A stretch of DNA of 64,000 bases from Amycolatopsis deserti (GTDB lineage: Bacteria > Actinomycetota > Actinomycetes > Mycobacteriales > Pseudonocardiaceae), in the NCBI RefSeq assembly GCF_014653945.1, contig NZ_BNAU01000002.1:677914-741913 (forward strand), written 5' to 3'. The notes under the pieces were generated by a model. It worked only from the letters and a program-made list of their open reading frames with translations, did no database searches and had not been told where the DNA came from. How positions within the stretch are numbered: position 1 is the first letter of the stretch; the number at the start of each line of letters is the position of its first letter. Below, piece after piece: positions 32,991-41,794 of the stretch. Both the position numbers and the translations under genes were made by a program.

Positions 32991-34538
32991 CTAGCCACCC
33001 CGGCCGCGGCCGTGTCCGCGGCCGGGGTGGTCGTCGCCGCTGTCGGCCTTGCGGTCCTTCTGCTCGTCGTCGGCCTTGTGGTCCTCGGCGGCCGTCGTCG
33101 GGGGCGGGGGCGGCGGTGGTGGCGTGCTCGTCTCGCTGGAGAGCACCGCGTCGCTGTCGATCAGCGGGGATGGGGCGGCCGGGATCAGCCCCAGGCGGTG
33201 CGTCTCGGTGACCACGCGGCCGTCCTCGAAGGTGAGCGCGATCGTGACCGACACCGTGTTGGCGTCCACGACCGCGGGCGGCGTGGTGACCGTCAGGCCG
33301 GTGACCCGCGACCAGTACGTGCGGTAGGCGTCCTGGCCCTGCGCCTGCATCCGCGGCCCGAGACGCGCCCAGGCGTTGTCCGGCCGGGCGGGCAGCAACG
33401 CGTAGTACTCGCTGACCGCCGCGGTGATCGACCCGGCGTCGAGCGCGGCAGGCGGCGCGGGCGCTGTCGACGAGGGAGCGGGCGGGTCCGGCGTGAGTTG
33501 GGTGAACAGGATGACCACCGCCAGCACCGCGAGCACCGCCCCGGCCACCGGCAGCAGCAGCCGCCGCCGGTTCGGGGCCGCGGCGGGCTGCTGGTTCAGC
33601 AGCGTCCCGCCGCCGACCGGGGCGACCGGGACCGTGGGCGACGACGGCGTCACCACCGGTTGCGTCCGCGCCCGCGCCGGGTTCAGCGTCCGCGGCGGCA
33701 CCGGCTGCCCGTCGACGATCGCCTGCAGCGCCGTCACGGCCTGTACCGCGCCGGGCCGCTGGGCCGGGTCCGGGTCCAGCATGGCCGTCAGCACCGGGGC
33801 GAGCGGGCCGGCGTTCCGCGGCGCCGAAACCTCCCCAGCCGCCACGCGGTGCAGCAGCGCGATCGAGTTCTCGTCCTCGCCGAACGGTGGCACGCCCTCA
33901 ACCGCCGCGTACAGCGTGGCGCCGAGGGAGAACACGTCGGAGTCGGGGGTGGGCTCCTGGCCGCGCGCGATCTCCGGGGCCAGGTAGGCGGGGGTGCCGG
34001 CGACCAGCCCGGCCTGCGTCAGCGCGGCGTCGCCGGTGGCGCGGGAGATGCCGAAGTCGGCGATCTTGACCGTGCCGTCGTCCGCCACCAGCAGGTTTCC
34101 CGGTTTGACGTCGCGGTGCACGATCCCGGCGGCGTGCGCGGCGGCCAGCGCCGAGGCGGCCTGGACCCCGATGCGCGCGACGGTCTGGGGCGTGCGCGGC
34201 CCCTGCTCGGCGACCAGTTCGGCGAGGCTGCGCGCGGGCACGTACTCCATCACCAGCACCGGCTGGCCGTTGTGCTCGGCGACGTCGTGCACGGTGACGA
34301 CGTGCGGGTGACGCAGCCGCGCGGCGATCCGGCCCTCGCGCATGATGCGTTGCCGCGCCTGCTCGCTCTGCGCCGGCCCTGGCCACAGCTGCTTCACCGC
34401 GACCGGGCGCTGGAGGCGCTCGTCGAGCGCGAGCCAGACGACGCCCATCGCGCCGGCGCCCAGGCGGCTCTCCAGCCGGTACCGCCCCGCCAAGAGCCCA
34501 CCGGCACCGTCCACGGTCGGACCGTCCGTAGTCGTCAC
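32991..34538 (-). CDS. Transmembrane Ser/Thr protein kinase (PknB-type)
   Basis: This is a 515-residue kinase. The Hanks motifs are complete: glycine loop LGAGAMGVVW (26-35), Lys49 in VAVK, HRDVKPGN with Asp143 and Asn148, DFG 161-163, an activation loop with GTPAYLAPE, and DSDVFSLG. A Pro-rich juxtamembrane region and one helix (about 326-346) lead to an outside domain (about 365-450) that looks NTF2/lumazine-like rather than PASTA. A long Pro stretch and a His/Asp/Arg/Gly-rich tail end the protein. The stimulus is unknown. The gene is monocistronic. Confidence 0.88.
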   Translation of the reverse strand: MTTTDGPTVDGAGGLLAGRYRLESRLGAGAMGVVWLALDERLQRPVAVKQLWPGPAQSEQARQRIMREGRIAARLRHPHVVTVHDVAEHNGQPVLVMEYVPARSLAELVAEQGPRTPQTVARIGVQAASALAAAHAAGIVHRDVKPGNLLVADDGTVKIADFGISRATGDAALTQAGLVAGTPAYLAPEIARGQEPTPDSDVFSLGATLYAAVEGVPPFGEDENSIALLHRVAAGEVSAPRNAGPLAPVLTAMLDPDPAQRPGAVQAVTALQAIVDGQPVPPRTLNPARARTQPVVTPSSPTVPVAPVGGGTLLNQQPAAAPNRRRLLLPVAGAVLAVLAVVILFTQLTPDPPAPSSTAPAPPAALDAGSITAAVSEYYALLPARPDNAWARLGPRMQAQGQDAYRTYWSRVTGLTVTTPPAVVDANTVSVTIALTFEDGRVVTETHRLGLIPAAPSPLIDSDAVLSSETSTPPPPPPPPTTAAEDHKADDEQKDRKADSGDDHPGRGHGRGRGG

Positions 34539-34643
34539 CCGGACAGGTTACGGAGCCGGACGTCCCGGGGCGAGGCCGGGCACGGCGCCGGAGCTATCTT
34601 AGCGATGATATTCTTACCGTGAAAATACTCCGAGGGGGAACCG

Positions 34644-35204
34644 ATGCCCAAGCGCGACAAGCCGCAGCCGGACGCGGTCGACCTGATGCTCGCGGAGTGG
34701 CGCCGCGAGACGCCGGAGATCGACGCTTCCCCGCTGGCCGTGTTCGGGCGGCTGCACCGGGCCTTCGACGGCTACACGGTGCAGCTCAACCGTGTGTTCG
34801 GGCGATACGGGATCAACATTTCGGCGTTCGGCATCCTGGCCGCGCTGCGCCGCGTGGGCGCCCCGTACCGCCGGACGGCGGGCGAGCTGGCCGACGCGAA
34901 CCTGCTCACCACGGGCGGCATCACGCAGCGGGTGGACAAGCTGGAGGCGGCCGGCCTGGTCTACCGCGAGCGCGACGCCACCGACCGGCGCATCGTCTAC
35001 ATCGGACTGACCGAGGACGGCCGCGCGCTGACCGACAAGGTCGCGGAGGTCCACTTCGCCAACGAGAACCGGATGCTCGCCGGCCTGACGAAGACCGAGC
35101 GGACCCAGCTGGCACAGCTGCTGAGCCGTCTGGAGCACTCGATCCGGCTGGCCGAGATGGCCGACCGGGCCGAAACCGACGGGAACCGTTCCGGGCGCCG
35201 GTGA
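34644..35204 (+). CDS. MarR family transcriptional regulator
   Basis: This 186-residue winged-helix protein has recognition region RTAGELADANLLTTGGITQRVDKLEAAGLVYRERDATDRRIVYIGLT (about 75-120), the classic MarR DNA-binding segment with the DxRxxxxxLT-type wing. A GAGGGGGA site precedes the ATG. Its own leader contains a half-match to the CTTAG-N2-CTAAG palindrome (CTTAG-CG-ATGAT, 34598-34609). The same palindrome occurs three times between the aldehyde dehydrogenase and cupin genes 2.6 kb away, which makes it the best local candidate to control that operon. Confidence 0.87.
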   Translation: MPKRDKPQPDAVDLMLAEWRRETPEIDASPLAVFGRLHRAFDGYTVQLNRVFGRYGINISAFGILAALRRVGAPYRRTAGELADANLLTTGGITQRVDKLEAAGLVYRERDATDRRIVYIGLTEDGRALTDKVAEVHFANENRMLAGLTKTERTQLAQLLSRLEHSIRLAEMADRAETDGNRSGRR

Positions 35205-35244
35205 GTCGGACCGGGGAAAGATCATCCTCCCGGAAGGCTGCCCG

Positions 35245-35763
35245 ATGACCGACCCCGTGCCGAACCTCGGCAACGACGCCGTGGCGACCCTGTTCGACGC
35301 GATCGACTTCGCGGTCGAGAACGCGGAAGCGACCGAGTCCGGGTTCGTGCCCTTCGTGCTCGCCGTGCTGCCCGACGGCGAGAAGGTCGCGACGCGCTAC
35401 GTCGACTCCGAGGAGAACTTCACCGTCGAGGGCAGCGTCGCGCTGGCCCGGCAGGACCTCGCCGCCGCCGACCCGGTGCCCCGCCACGTCGCGCTGGCCT
35501 GGGACGGCTTCCTGACCCTGGACGAGGACCGGACCGAGGCGGTGTTCGTCGACGCCTACGAGCAGGGCAGGCCGGCGGGCGTGCGGTTCGCGCAGCGCTA
35601 CCTCCGCGGCGACAACGGGCTCGAGATGATCGGGAACCCGTTGCTGCTCCACCACCGCCCCGAGCCGATGCTGCCGCTCCCCGCCGGACCCGGCCCGGCG
35701 GACTCGCGTGCCGAGGCGATCGCCCGGATCCAGGCCCTGGCCGACCGCCAGAAGCGGCGCTAG
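35245..35763 (+). CDS. Uncharacterised 172-residue acidic protein
   Basis: The product is soluble, starting MTDPVPNLGNDAVATLFDAI and rich in Asp and Glu, with alternating strands (FVPFVLAVLPDGEKVATRYV, HVALAWDGFLTLDEDRTEAV) and a C-terminal helix ARIQALADRQKRR. No signal or membrane segment is seen. I do not recognise a family. It lies 40 bases after the MarR gene on the same strand and may be cotranscribed with it. Its stop overlaps the stop of the convergent aldehyde dehydrogenase gene. Confidence 0.65.
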   Translation: MTDPVPNLGNDAVATLFDAIDFAVENAEATESGFVPFVLAVLPDGEKVATRYVDSEENFTVEGSVALARQDLAAADPVPRHVALAWDGFLTLDEDRTEAVFVDAYEQGRPAGVRFAQRYLRGDNGLEMIGNPLLLHHRPEPMLPLPAGPGPADSRAEAIARIQALADRQKRR

Positions 35764-37208
35764 CCGGCCCAGGGCAGCGGCGCCTCGTCCAGGCCCCAGT
35801 ACACGCTCTTCTGCCTCAGGTACCCGAGGATCCCCTCGCGGCCCTTGTCGATGCCCAGCCCGCTCTCCTTCATGCCCGAAAACGGCGTCGAGATGCTGAA
35901 CTGCTTGTACGTGTTGATCCACACCGTCCCGGCCTCGATCCGCCGCGCCAGGCGCCACGCGCGGCGGTAGTCGGCGGTCCAGATGCCGCACGCCAGGCCG
36001 TACACCGTGTCGTTCGCCTGCGCCACCAGGTCGTCTTCGTCCCGGTAGGGCAGCAGCACCCCGACTGGGCCGAAGATCTCCTCCTGGCAGGTCTTCGACG
36101 AGTTCGCCAGCCCCTCCAGCAGCGTCGGCGGGTAGTAGGCGCCCGCCGAGGACGGCACCTCTCCCCCGCACAGCACCCGCGCCCCCTCCTCACGCGCGCG
36201 GTCCACCAGCGCCGCCACCCGGTCCCGGTGCGCGAACGTCGCCAGCGGCGCCACCTGCGTGTCCTCCGCCGTGCCCGGTCCCATGCGCAGCCGGGACGCA
36301 CCAGCCACCAGCAGGTCCCGGAACTCGGCGTACCGCGAGGCCGGCAGGAAGATCCGCGACCCGGCGATGCAGCTCTGGCCGCTGGACGAGAAGATCCCGA
36401 ACAGGATCCCGGCCACCGCCTGCTCCACCGCGGCGTCCGGGCACACGATCGTCGGCGACTTGCCGCCCAGCTCCATCGTCACCGGCATGACCTTCTCCGC
36501 CGCGATCCGCCCGATCGCCCGCCCGGTTGACGTGCCGCCGGTGAACGCCACCTTGCCGACCGCGGGGTGCCGCACGATCGCGTCGCCCACCACCGACCCC
36601 GGTCCCGGCAGCACGGACAACAGCGGCGCGGGCACCCCCGCCTCCAGCACCAGCCGCGCCAGCGCCAGCGACACCAGCGGGGTCGCCTCGGCCGGTTTGA
36701 GCAGCACGCCGTTGCCCGCCGCCAGCGCGGGCGCGATCTTCTGCGCGTCGCTGGCGATCGGCGAGTTCCACGGCGTGATCGCGCCGACCACGCCGATCGG
36801 CTCGTACACCGACATCGTCAGCCACGGCCCGCGCTGCGGGGTCAGCGCGGTCTCCATCGTCTCCAGCGCCGCCGCGTAGAACCGGAACGTCGCGGCCGCG
36901 CTCGCGACCAGCGCGCGCGTCTCCCGCAGCGCCTTGCCGGTGTTGCGCGTCTGCAGCAGGGCCAGAGACTCCGCGTCCCGCTCGATCAGGTCGCCGACCC
37001 GCGCCAGCACCCGCGCCCGTTCGTGCGGCAGCAACGCCGCCCATTCGGCCACCGAAGCCGCGCGGGCCGCCTCGTCGACGTCCCGGGCGGACGCGCCGTG
37101 CACGACCGCGACCGTCTCACCGGTCGCCGGGTCCACGCACTCCAGCGGTGCGCCACCGCCCCGCCGCCACCGCCCGGCCACCAGGATCTCGTCCGCGGGC
37201 ACTGTCAT
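35760..37208 (-). CDS. Aldehyde dehydrogenase (NAD(P)+-dependent)
   Basis: This 482-residue ALDH has all catalytic residues: Asn148 (TPWNSP), Lys171 (LLKPAE), FTGGTSTGR (222-230), Glu246 (ELGGKSP) and Cys280 (SSSGQSC). It is divergent from the 12-gene catabolic operon across a 180-base region with three palindromes, so it is probably coregulated. It resembles hydroxymuconic semialdehyde or betaine-aldehyde dehydrogenases. In an extradiol pathway it would oxidise a semialdehyde ring-cleavage product. The exact substrate is not determinable. Confidence 0.88.
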   Translation of the reverse strand: MTVPADEILVAGRWRRGGGAPLECVDPATGETVAVVHGASARDVDEAARAASVAEWAALLPHERARVLARVGDLIERDAESLALLQTRNTGKALRETRALVASAAATFRFYAAALETMETALTPQRGPWLTMSVYEPIGVVGAITPWNSPIASDAQKIAPALAAGNGVLLKPAEATPLVSLALARLVLEAGVPAPLLSVLPGPGSVVGDAIVRHPAVGKVAFTGGTSTGRAIGRIAAEKVMPVTMELGGKSPTIVCPDAAVEQAVAGILFGIFSSSGQSCIAGSRIFLPASRYAEFRDLLVAGASRLRMGPGTAEDTQVAPLATFAHRDRVAALVDRAREEGARVLCGGEVPSSAGAYYPPTLLEGLANSSKTCQEEIFGPVGVLLPYRDEDDLVAQANDTVYGLACGIWTADYRRAWRLARRIEAGTVWINTYKQFSISTPFSGMKESGLGIDKGREGILGYLRQKSVYWGLDEAPLPWAG

Positions 37209-37244
37209 CGAGCCACCTCCACACGCCGTCCAGGCTCGGCAGAA

Positions 37245-37262
37245 TAACTTAGCTCTAAGTTA
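37245..37262. promoter_or_regulatory. Operator 1, 18-base palindrome containing CTTAG-CT-CTAAG
   Basis: The arms TAACTTAG and CTAAGTTA are perfect around CT. It lies 37 bases upstream of the aldehyde dehydrogenase start. This is the longest of three sites of the same type in this divergent promoter region. Confidence 0.78.
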
Positions 37263-37303
37263 ATTGGAAGGCGTTAACCGCATCGAAACCATCCAGCAGA
37301 AAA

Positions 37304-37315
37304 CTTAGCGCTAAG
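37304..37315. promoter_or_regulatory. Operator 2, CTTAG-CG-CTAAG
   Basis: This perfect 12-base palindrome lies in the middle of the divergent region, just before a candidate plus-strand promoter: TTGTCG (37318-37323), 18-base spacer, TACAAA (37342-37347). Its centre is 56 bases from that of operator 1 and 59 from that of operator 3. Confidence 0.72.
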
Positions 37316-37362
37316 GGTTGTCGGCGCCCGGGCGACGGTGCTACAAACTCTTCCCAAGTTCC

Positions 37363-37374
37363 CTTAGAGCTAAG
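37363..37374. promoter_or_regulatory. Operator 3, CTTAG-AG-CTAAG
   Basis: This third copy lies 15 bases downstream of the candidate -10 and ends 17 bases before the cupin GTG start, a position that suits repression by blocking initiation or elongation. Confidence 0.72.
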
Positions 37375-37391
37375 ACATCCAAGGAGATCCC

Positions 37392-37901
37392 GTGACGACG
37401 ACGCAAGCCGGCCTCGAGGAACTGATCGACTCCTGCATCGCGACCCGCGAATCGCGCTACGAGGACTGGGACACGCTCGGCTTCCAGGCCAAGGCGGGCG
37501 AGCAGTTCCGCCGCGCGCAGGTCCGCTACATCGGCTCCGGCGCCACCGGCAACCACGACACCGACAACCGCATCCTGCCCTCGGAGCACTTCACGTTCTC
37601 CAACATGCGGCTGCCGGCCGGCGCGATCGGCCCCGAGCACACCCACCACGACGTGGAAGAGGTCTTCTTCGTCCTGGAAGGCACCCTCGAGGTCACCGTG
37701 CACGACGTGGAGGACGGCACCAAGACCGCCAGCCGCGTGCTGGGCTACCGCGACCTGATCCGCGTCCCGGCCGGCGTGCCGCGCAGCCTGCGCAACATCG
37801 GTGACACCGACGCCCTGTTCGCCGTGATCATCGGCGCGCAGAAGCCGCAGCTGCCGACCTACCCGCCGACCTCGCCGATGCACGGCGTGACCCGCGACTG
37901 A
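37392..37901 (+). CDS. Cupin-domain protein
   Basis: This 169-residue protein has GTG start with AAGGAG eight bases upstream. The cupin motif 1 is intact at about residues 76-94, GPEHTHHDVEEVFFVLEG, with the metal-ligand pattern HxH...E. The second motif (GVPRSLRNIGDT) has weakened ligands. It is the first gene of the 12-gene operon. It could be a small dioxygenase, isomerase or binding protein for the aromatic substrate. No closer family recognised. Confidence 0.82.
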   Translation: MTTTQAGLEELIDSCIATRESRYEDWDTLGFQAKAGEQFRRAQVRYIGSGATGNHDTDNRILPSEHFTFSNMRLPAGAIGPEHTHHDVEEVFFVLEGTLEVTVHDVEDGTKTASRVLGYRDLIRVPAGVPRSLRNIGDTDALFAVIIGAQKPQLPTYPPTSPMHGVTRD

Positions 37902-37904
37902 CCC

Positions 37905-38840
37905 ATGACCCGGACGGTACGAGTTCACCAGAGCACCTGGCTGGCCGACGGGGTCGTGCGCGTCGAGCTGCGCGACCCCACCGGGGCGGCCCTGCCGGCG
38001 TGGGAGCCGGGCGCGCACCTGTCGCTGCACCTGCCCAACGGGCTGGTCCGGGAGTACTCCCTGTGCGGCGACCCGGCGGACGGGCACAGCTGGACCGTGG
38101 CCGTCCTGCGCGAGCCGTCCTCCCGCGGCGGCAGCGCCTGGGTGCACGAGCGCCTCACGCCCGGCACGCTGATCGAGGTCGACGGGCCGCGCAACAACTT
38201 CGCCCTCGAGGACGCCCCGCGGCACCTGCTGATCGCCGGCGGCATCGGCATCACACCCCTGCTGGCGATGGCGAACCACTTGCAACAACGGAGTTCCGAA
38301 TGGGACATGCTCTACTGTGGACGCTCCCGGTCGAGCATGGCCTTCCTGGCCGACCTGCCCGCGGACCGGGTGCGCGTGCACGCCGACGACGAGCACGGCG
38401 GACCGCCGGACCTGGCCGCGGAGCTGGCCGGGCTCCGGCCGGACACGCTGGTCTACTGCTGCGGCCCGGAACCGCTCATCGCCGCCGTCGAGGCCGCGCT
38501 CCCGGACGCCTCGATGCTGCGGGTCGAGCGGTTCCGCGCCCCCGAAGCCCAACCGGCCGGGCCGGAGAGCGGCTTCGACGTGGTGTGCGGCGGGTCCGGA
38601 CGGCGCGTGCCGGTGCCCGCCGGGGTGTCCATCTTGGACGCCCTCGCCGGGGCCGGGGTGTCCGTGCCGAACTCCTGCCGCGAAGGGGTGTGCGGCACGT
38701 GTGAGACCAAGGTGCTCGCCGGCGAACCCGAGCACCGCGACTTCCTGCTGAGCGACGACGAGAAGGCGGCCGGCGGCACGATGCTGATCTGCGTGTCGCG
38801 AAGCCGGTCCGCTGAGCTCGTCCTGGACGTGGAGGACTGA
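37905..38840 (+). CDS. PDR/VanB-type oxidoreductase (FMN, NAD, 2Fe-2S)
   Basis: This 311-residue reductase has flavin site REYSLCGDP (49-57), NAD site LLIAGGIGITPLLAMA (108-123), and a C-terminal plant-type 2Fe-2S domain with Cys258, Cys263, Cys266 and Cys296 (SCREGVCGTC...LIC). This is the class IA (phthalate dioxygenase reductase-like) order. It would pass electrons from NADH to the Rieske oxygenase encoded two genes on. It lies three bases after the cupin gene. Confidence 0.9.
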   Translation: MTRTVRVHQSTWLADGVVRVELRDPTGAALPAWEPGAHLSLHLPNGLVREYSLCGDPADGHSWTVAVLREPSSRGGSAWVHERLTPGTLIEVDGPRNNFALEDAPRHLLIAGGIGITPLLAMANHLQQRSSEWDMLYCGRSRSSMAFLADLPADRVRVHADDEHGGPPDLAAELAGLRPDTLVYCCGPEPLIAAVEAALPDASMLRVERFRAPEAQPAGPESGFDVVCGGSGRRVPVPAGVSILDALAGAGVSVPNSCREGVCGTCETKVLAGEPEHRDFLLSDDEKAAGGTMLICVSRSRSAELVLDVED

Positions 38841-38844
38841 GGAC

Positions 38845-39036
38845 ATGCCTTCCAGCTACGAGAACGCGTTCGGCGACGAACTCGAGGCGATCTACGGCCG
38901 CGGCGTACACGACCTGCCCGGCGTCGTGGCCGCCCTCAACTCCTCCGGGGTGCGCCCCGCGGGCGGCGAGGACTGGACCGAGTCGTCGTTCACCGCCGAA
39001 CTGGCCCGCCTGAGCGGAACGGAGAACCAGTCGTGA
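38845..39036 (+). CDS. Small recombinase-like HTH protein in Rieske operon
   Basis: This 63-residue protein contains LPGVVAALNSSGVRPAGGEDWTESSFTAELARL, which resembles the short helical recombinase domain of serine recombinases (ALNARGVRT...W). No catalytic domain is attached, so it is not a recombinase. It is sandwiched between the reductase (gap four bases) and the Rieske alpha subunit (overlapping stop and start). Similar small proteins are, as I recall, found next to Rieske oxygenases in actinobacteria. It may be an accessory subunit. Confidence 0.7.
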   Translation: MPSSYENAFGDELEAIYGRGVHDLPGVVAALNSSGVRPAGGEDWTESSFTAELARLSGTENQS

Positions 39037-40076
39037 ACCCCTTGCACACCACCGAGGGCCTGCTGCGGTTCGGGCTGCGGGACCGCTGGTACCCGCTGTG
39101 CCCGTCCGGGCACGTGCGTCCCGGTGAGCTGGTCCGGATCGAGCGCGCGGGCGAGCAGCTGCTGCTGTGGCGTGATGCGGCCGGTGCCGTGCACGTCCAG
39201 GAGGACCGCTGCCCGCACCGTGCCGCGCGGCTGTCGCAGGGCGTGCACATGGGCGACCGGGTCGCCTGCAACTACCACGGCGTGCAGGTCGACGCCGAGG
39301 GCACGGTGGTGTCCGTGCCGGGCAGCCCGGGCTGCGCGCTGGAGGGCCGCCGCGTGCTGCGGACGTTCCCCGCGGAGGAGCACGCCGGGGCGATCTTCGC
39401 CTGGTTCGGGCTCGACGAGTCAGCGCCCCCGGCCCCGCTGGAGGTGCCGGAGCCGATCGCCGGTGGCGAGTGGTCGCAGTTCCTCTGCTACGTCGAATGG
39501 GACGCGCCCTACCTGTACTCGCTGGACAACCTGCTCGACCCGATGCACGGCGCGTTCCTGCACCGCAACAGCCACACCATGTTCGCCGGCAAGCGGGAGG
39601 CGGTCTTCCAGATCCGCGCGACCGACAAGGGTTTCGTGTTCGAGAAGACCGACCAGCGCGGCGTCAACTTCGACTGGGTCGAGCTGACTCACGGCGGCGC
39701 GGACTGGGTCACCCTCGACATCCCGTACCCGGACACCGCGGGGCCGGGCGGGCCGTTCACCATCGTCGCCGGGCTGGCCGCGATCTCGGAGAACCGGCAC
39801 GCCGGGTTCTTCTGGCGCTGCCGCAAGGTCTCCGGCTGGGAACGGGACAGCTGGCGCTTCCTCTACCGCAACCGGCTGGAGGCCCGGCACTACGCGGTGC
39901 TGGAGCAGGACCGCGAGATGGCCGAGGCGATGCCCGCCGACGCGTGGGACCGGGAGAACCTCTACCAGCACGACATCGCGCTGGTCCGCATGCGGCGCCT
40001 GCTCAAGGCCGAAGCCGCGAAACAGGTGGCCCGCCTGACCGAACCCGCCACCGCCGCGCCGGTCCCGGTCGCCTGA
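39033..40076 (+). CDS. Rieske non-heme iron aromatic ring-hydroxylating oxygenase, alpha subunit
   Basis: This 347-residue oxygenase has GTG start overlapping the preceding stop. The Rieske cluster ligands are Cys60-x-His62 and Cys79-x2-His82 (CPHRAARL...CNYHGV). The catalytic domain has NLLDPMHGAFLHRNSH with Asp168, His171 and His176 as bridging and iron residues. No beta subunit gene is present, so it is an alpha-only oligomer of the phthalate/vanillate demethylase group. It may dihydroxylate the ring or remove an O- or N-alkyl group. Electrons come from the adjacent VanB-type reductase. Confidence 0.9.
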   Translation: MNPLHTTEGLLRFGLRDRWYPLCPSGHVRPGELVRIERAGEQLLLWRDAAGAVHVQEDRCPHRAARLSQGVHMGDRVACNYHGVQVDAEGTVVSVPGSPGCALEGRRVLRTFPAEEHAGAIFAWFGLDESAPPAPLEVPEPIAGGEWSQFLCYVEWDAPYLYSLDNLLDPMHGAFLHRNSHTMFAGKREAVFQIRATDKGFVFEKTDQRGVNFDWVELTHGGADWVTLDIPYPDTAGPGGPFTIVAGLAAISENRHAGFFWRCRKVSGWERDSWRFLYRNRLEARHYAVLEQDREMAEAMPADAWDRENLYQHDIALVRMRRLLKAEAAKQVARLTEPATAAPVPVA

Positions 40077-40097
40077 CAACTTCCCTTGGAGGACACC

Positions 40098-41021
40098 ATG
40101 TCCGAACCCGTCGTCCGGTTGCGGGCGCTGCGGTCGGTTACCCTGCGCTCCACCGCGTGCGCCGACGCGGGCGAGTTCTACCGCGAGGTGTGGGGGCTGC
40201 GGCAGGTCGAGCAGGACACCGGCGCGGTGTGGCTGCGCGGCACCAGCAGTGAGCACCACGTGCTGCAGTTGCAGCAGGCGGAGCGCAACGCGCTCGGCAA
40301 GGTGGCCTTCGCGGTCGCCACGCCGCGTGAGATCGACGAGGCCGCGACGCGCCTGGTCGCCCAGGGCATCCCGCTGGTGACCGAGCCCGGCAAGCTGGAC
40401 CAGGTCGGCGGCGGCTACGGGCTGCGCTTCGCCGATCCGGAGGGCCGGCTGATCGAGCTGTCCGCGGACGTGTTCGCGGTGACCCCGGACGATCCGGACG
40501 GCCACCCCGCGGTGCCGCGGAAGCTCGCGCACGTCGTGCTCAACACCGCTGACATCGACGCGGCCTGCGAGTTCTACACGCGCGTGCTCGGGATGCGCAT
40601 CTCCGACTGGTCCGAGCACCAGATGGCGTTCCTGCGCTGCAACGCCGACCACCACGTGATCGCGTTCAACCAGGCGCCGTTCGCGTCGGTCAACCACGTC
40701 GCTTACGAGATGGCCTCGATCGACCACTTCATGCGCGGCATCGGGCGCCTGCGGCACAACGGCATCACCCCGCTGTGGGGTCCCGGGCGGCACGGGCCGG
40801 GCAGCAACACGTTCGGCTACTTCGCCGATCCGGCCGGGCTGGTGTGCGAGTACACCTCCGAGGTCGAGCAGGTCGTGGAGGACGCGTGGCTGTGCCGGGT
40901 GTGGCGGCGCACGCCCGAGCTGTCCGACCTGTGGGGCACCGCGGGCCCGCCGTCGAAGGACGTCCGCACCCACATGGCCGGCGTGCCCGACCCCGGCTAC
41001 ACCGCGTGGTGGCAGGGATGA
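40098..41021 (+). CDS. Extradiol ring-cleavage dioxygenase (two VOC domains)
   Basis: This 307-residue type I extradiol enzyme has a GGAGG site five bases before the ATG. The Fe(II) triad is complete in the C-terminal half: His145 (KLAHVVL), His200 (VNHVAYE) and Glu251 (VCEYTSE). The length and layout match 2,3-dihydroxybiphenyl or catechol 2,3-dioxygenases. It should cleave the catechol produced by the Rieske enzyme. It is not closely similar by eye to the VOC enzyme at 9171. Confidence 0.87.
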   Translation: MSEPVVRLRALRSVTLRSTACADAGEFYREVWGLRQVEQDTGAVWLRGTSSEHHVLQLQQAERNALGKVAFAVATPREIDEAATRLVAQGIPLVTEPGKLDQVGGGYGLRFADPEGRLIELSADVFAVTPDDPDGHPAVPRKLAHVVLNTADIDAACEFYTRVLGMRISDWSEHQMAFLRCNADHHVIAFNQAPFASVNHVAYEMASIDHFMRGIGRLRHNGITPLWGPGRHGPGSNTFGYFADPAGLVCEYTSEVEQVVEDAWLCRVWRRTPELSDLWGTAGPPSKDVRTHMAGVPDPGYTAWWQG

Positions 41022-41794
41022 GGGCCGGGGTGATCGGCGCGGGCTCGATCGGCGGCGTGGTCGCCCGCGCCCTGCGCGACGGGACCGTGCCGGGCGCGGC
41101 GCTGTCCGGCGTCGTGGACCCGGCAGGTGCGACGGACCTGCCGCTGGTGTCGCTGGACGAGCTGCTGTCCACTTCGGACCTGGTAGTCGAGGCGGCCGGG
41201 CAGCGGGCGCTGGCGGAGCTGGGGCCGCAGGTGCTCGCCGCCGGGCGGGACCTGCTGGTCGTGTCGGTCGGCGCCCTGGCCGACGACGCGCTGCTGGACA
41301 AGCTGCTGTCCGCCGGGCCGGGTGAGCTGCACCTGTCCACCGGGGCGATCGGCGGGCTGGACCTGCTGCGGGCGGCGGCCCGGATGGCGCCGCTGTCCCG
41401 GGTCACCATCGAGACCACGAAACGGGCCGCGAACCTGGTGCAGCCGTGGATGTCCGACGAGGAGGCCGCGCGGCTGCGGACCACCGCCGAGCCGGTCGAG
41501 CTGATGCGCGGCCCGGCGCGCGAGGTGACCGCGGCGTTCCCGAAGTCGGCGAACGTGGCGGCCTCGGTGGCACTGGCCGTGGGCGACTGGGACGTGGTGG
41601 AGGCGGCGGTGGTCGCCGACCCGGCCGCCGAGCTGACCTCGCACGTCATCACCGCCGACGGGCCGGCCGGGTCGTACCGGTTCGAGATCCGCAACCGGCC
41701 CTCGCCGCGGACGCCGACGAGCAGCGAAGTCGTGCCGCACGCGGTGCTCGGCGCGATCGCCGCGCTGGCCGAGCCGCGGGTGGTGTTCCGATGA
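41018..41794 (+). CDS. Aspartate dehydrogenase-like protein (NadX/DUF108 family)
   Basis: This 258-residue protein has Rossmann motif MRAGVIGAGSIGGVVARAL at the start, LSTGAIGGLDLLRAA near residue 105, and a C-terminal SSEVVPHAVLGAIAAL; together these are AspDH family blocks. Aspartate dehydrogenases make iminoaspartate or oxaloacetate and ammonia reversibly. In a ring-cleavage operon, a role on an amino acid or imine product would imply a nitrogen-containing substrate; this is inference. ATGA overlaps on both sides. Confidence 0.82.
   Translation: MRAGVIGAGSIGGVVARALRDGTVPGAALSGVVDPAGATDLPLVSLDELLSTSDLVVEAAGQRALAELGPQVLAAGRDLLVVSVGALADDALLDKLLSAGPGELHLSTGAIGGLDLLRAAARMAPLSRVTIETTKRAANLVQPWMSDEEAARLRTTAEPVELMRGPAREVTAAFPKSANVAASVALAVGDWDVVEAAVVADPAAELTSHVITADGPAGSYRFEIRNRPSPRTPTSSEVVPHAVLGAIAALAEPRVVFR

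Noticed and set aside
38845..39036. The recombinase-like segment as a sign of a mobile element
   Set aside because: It lacks a catalytic serine-recombinase domain, flanking repeats and integration signs, and it is locked by overlap into the Rieske operon.
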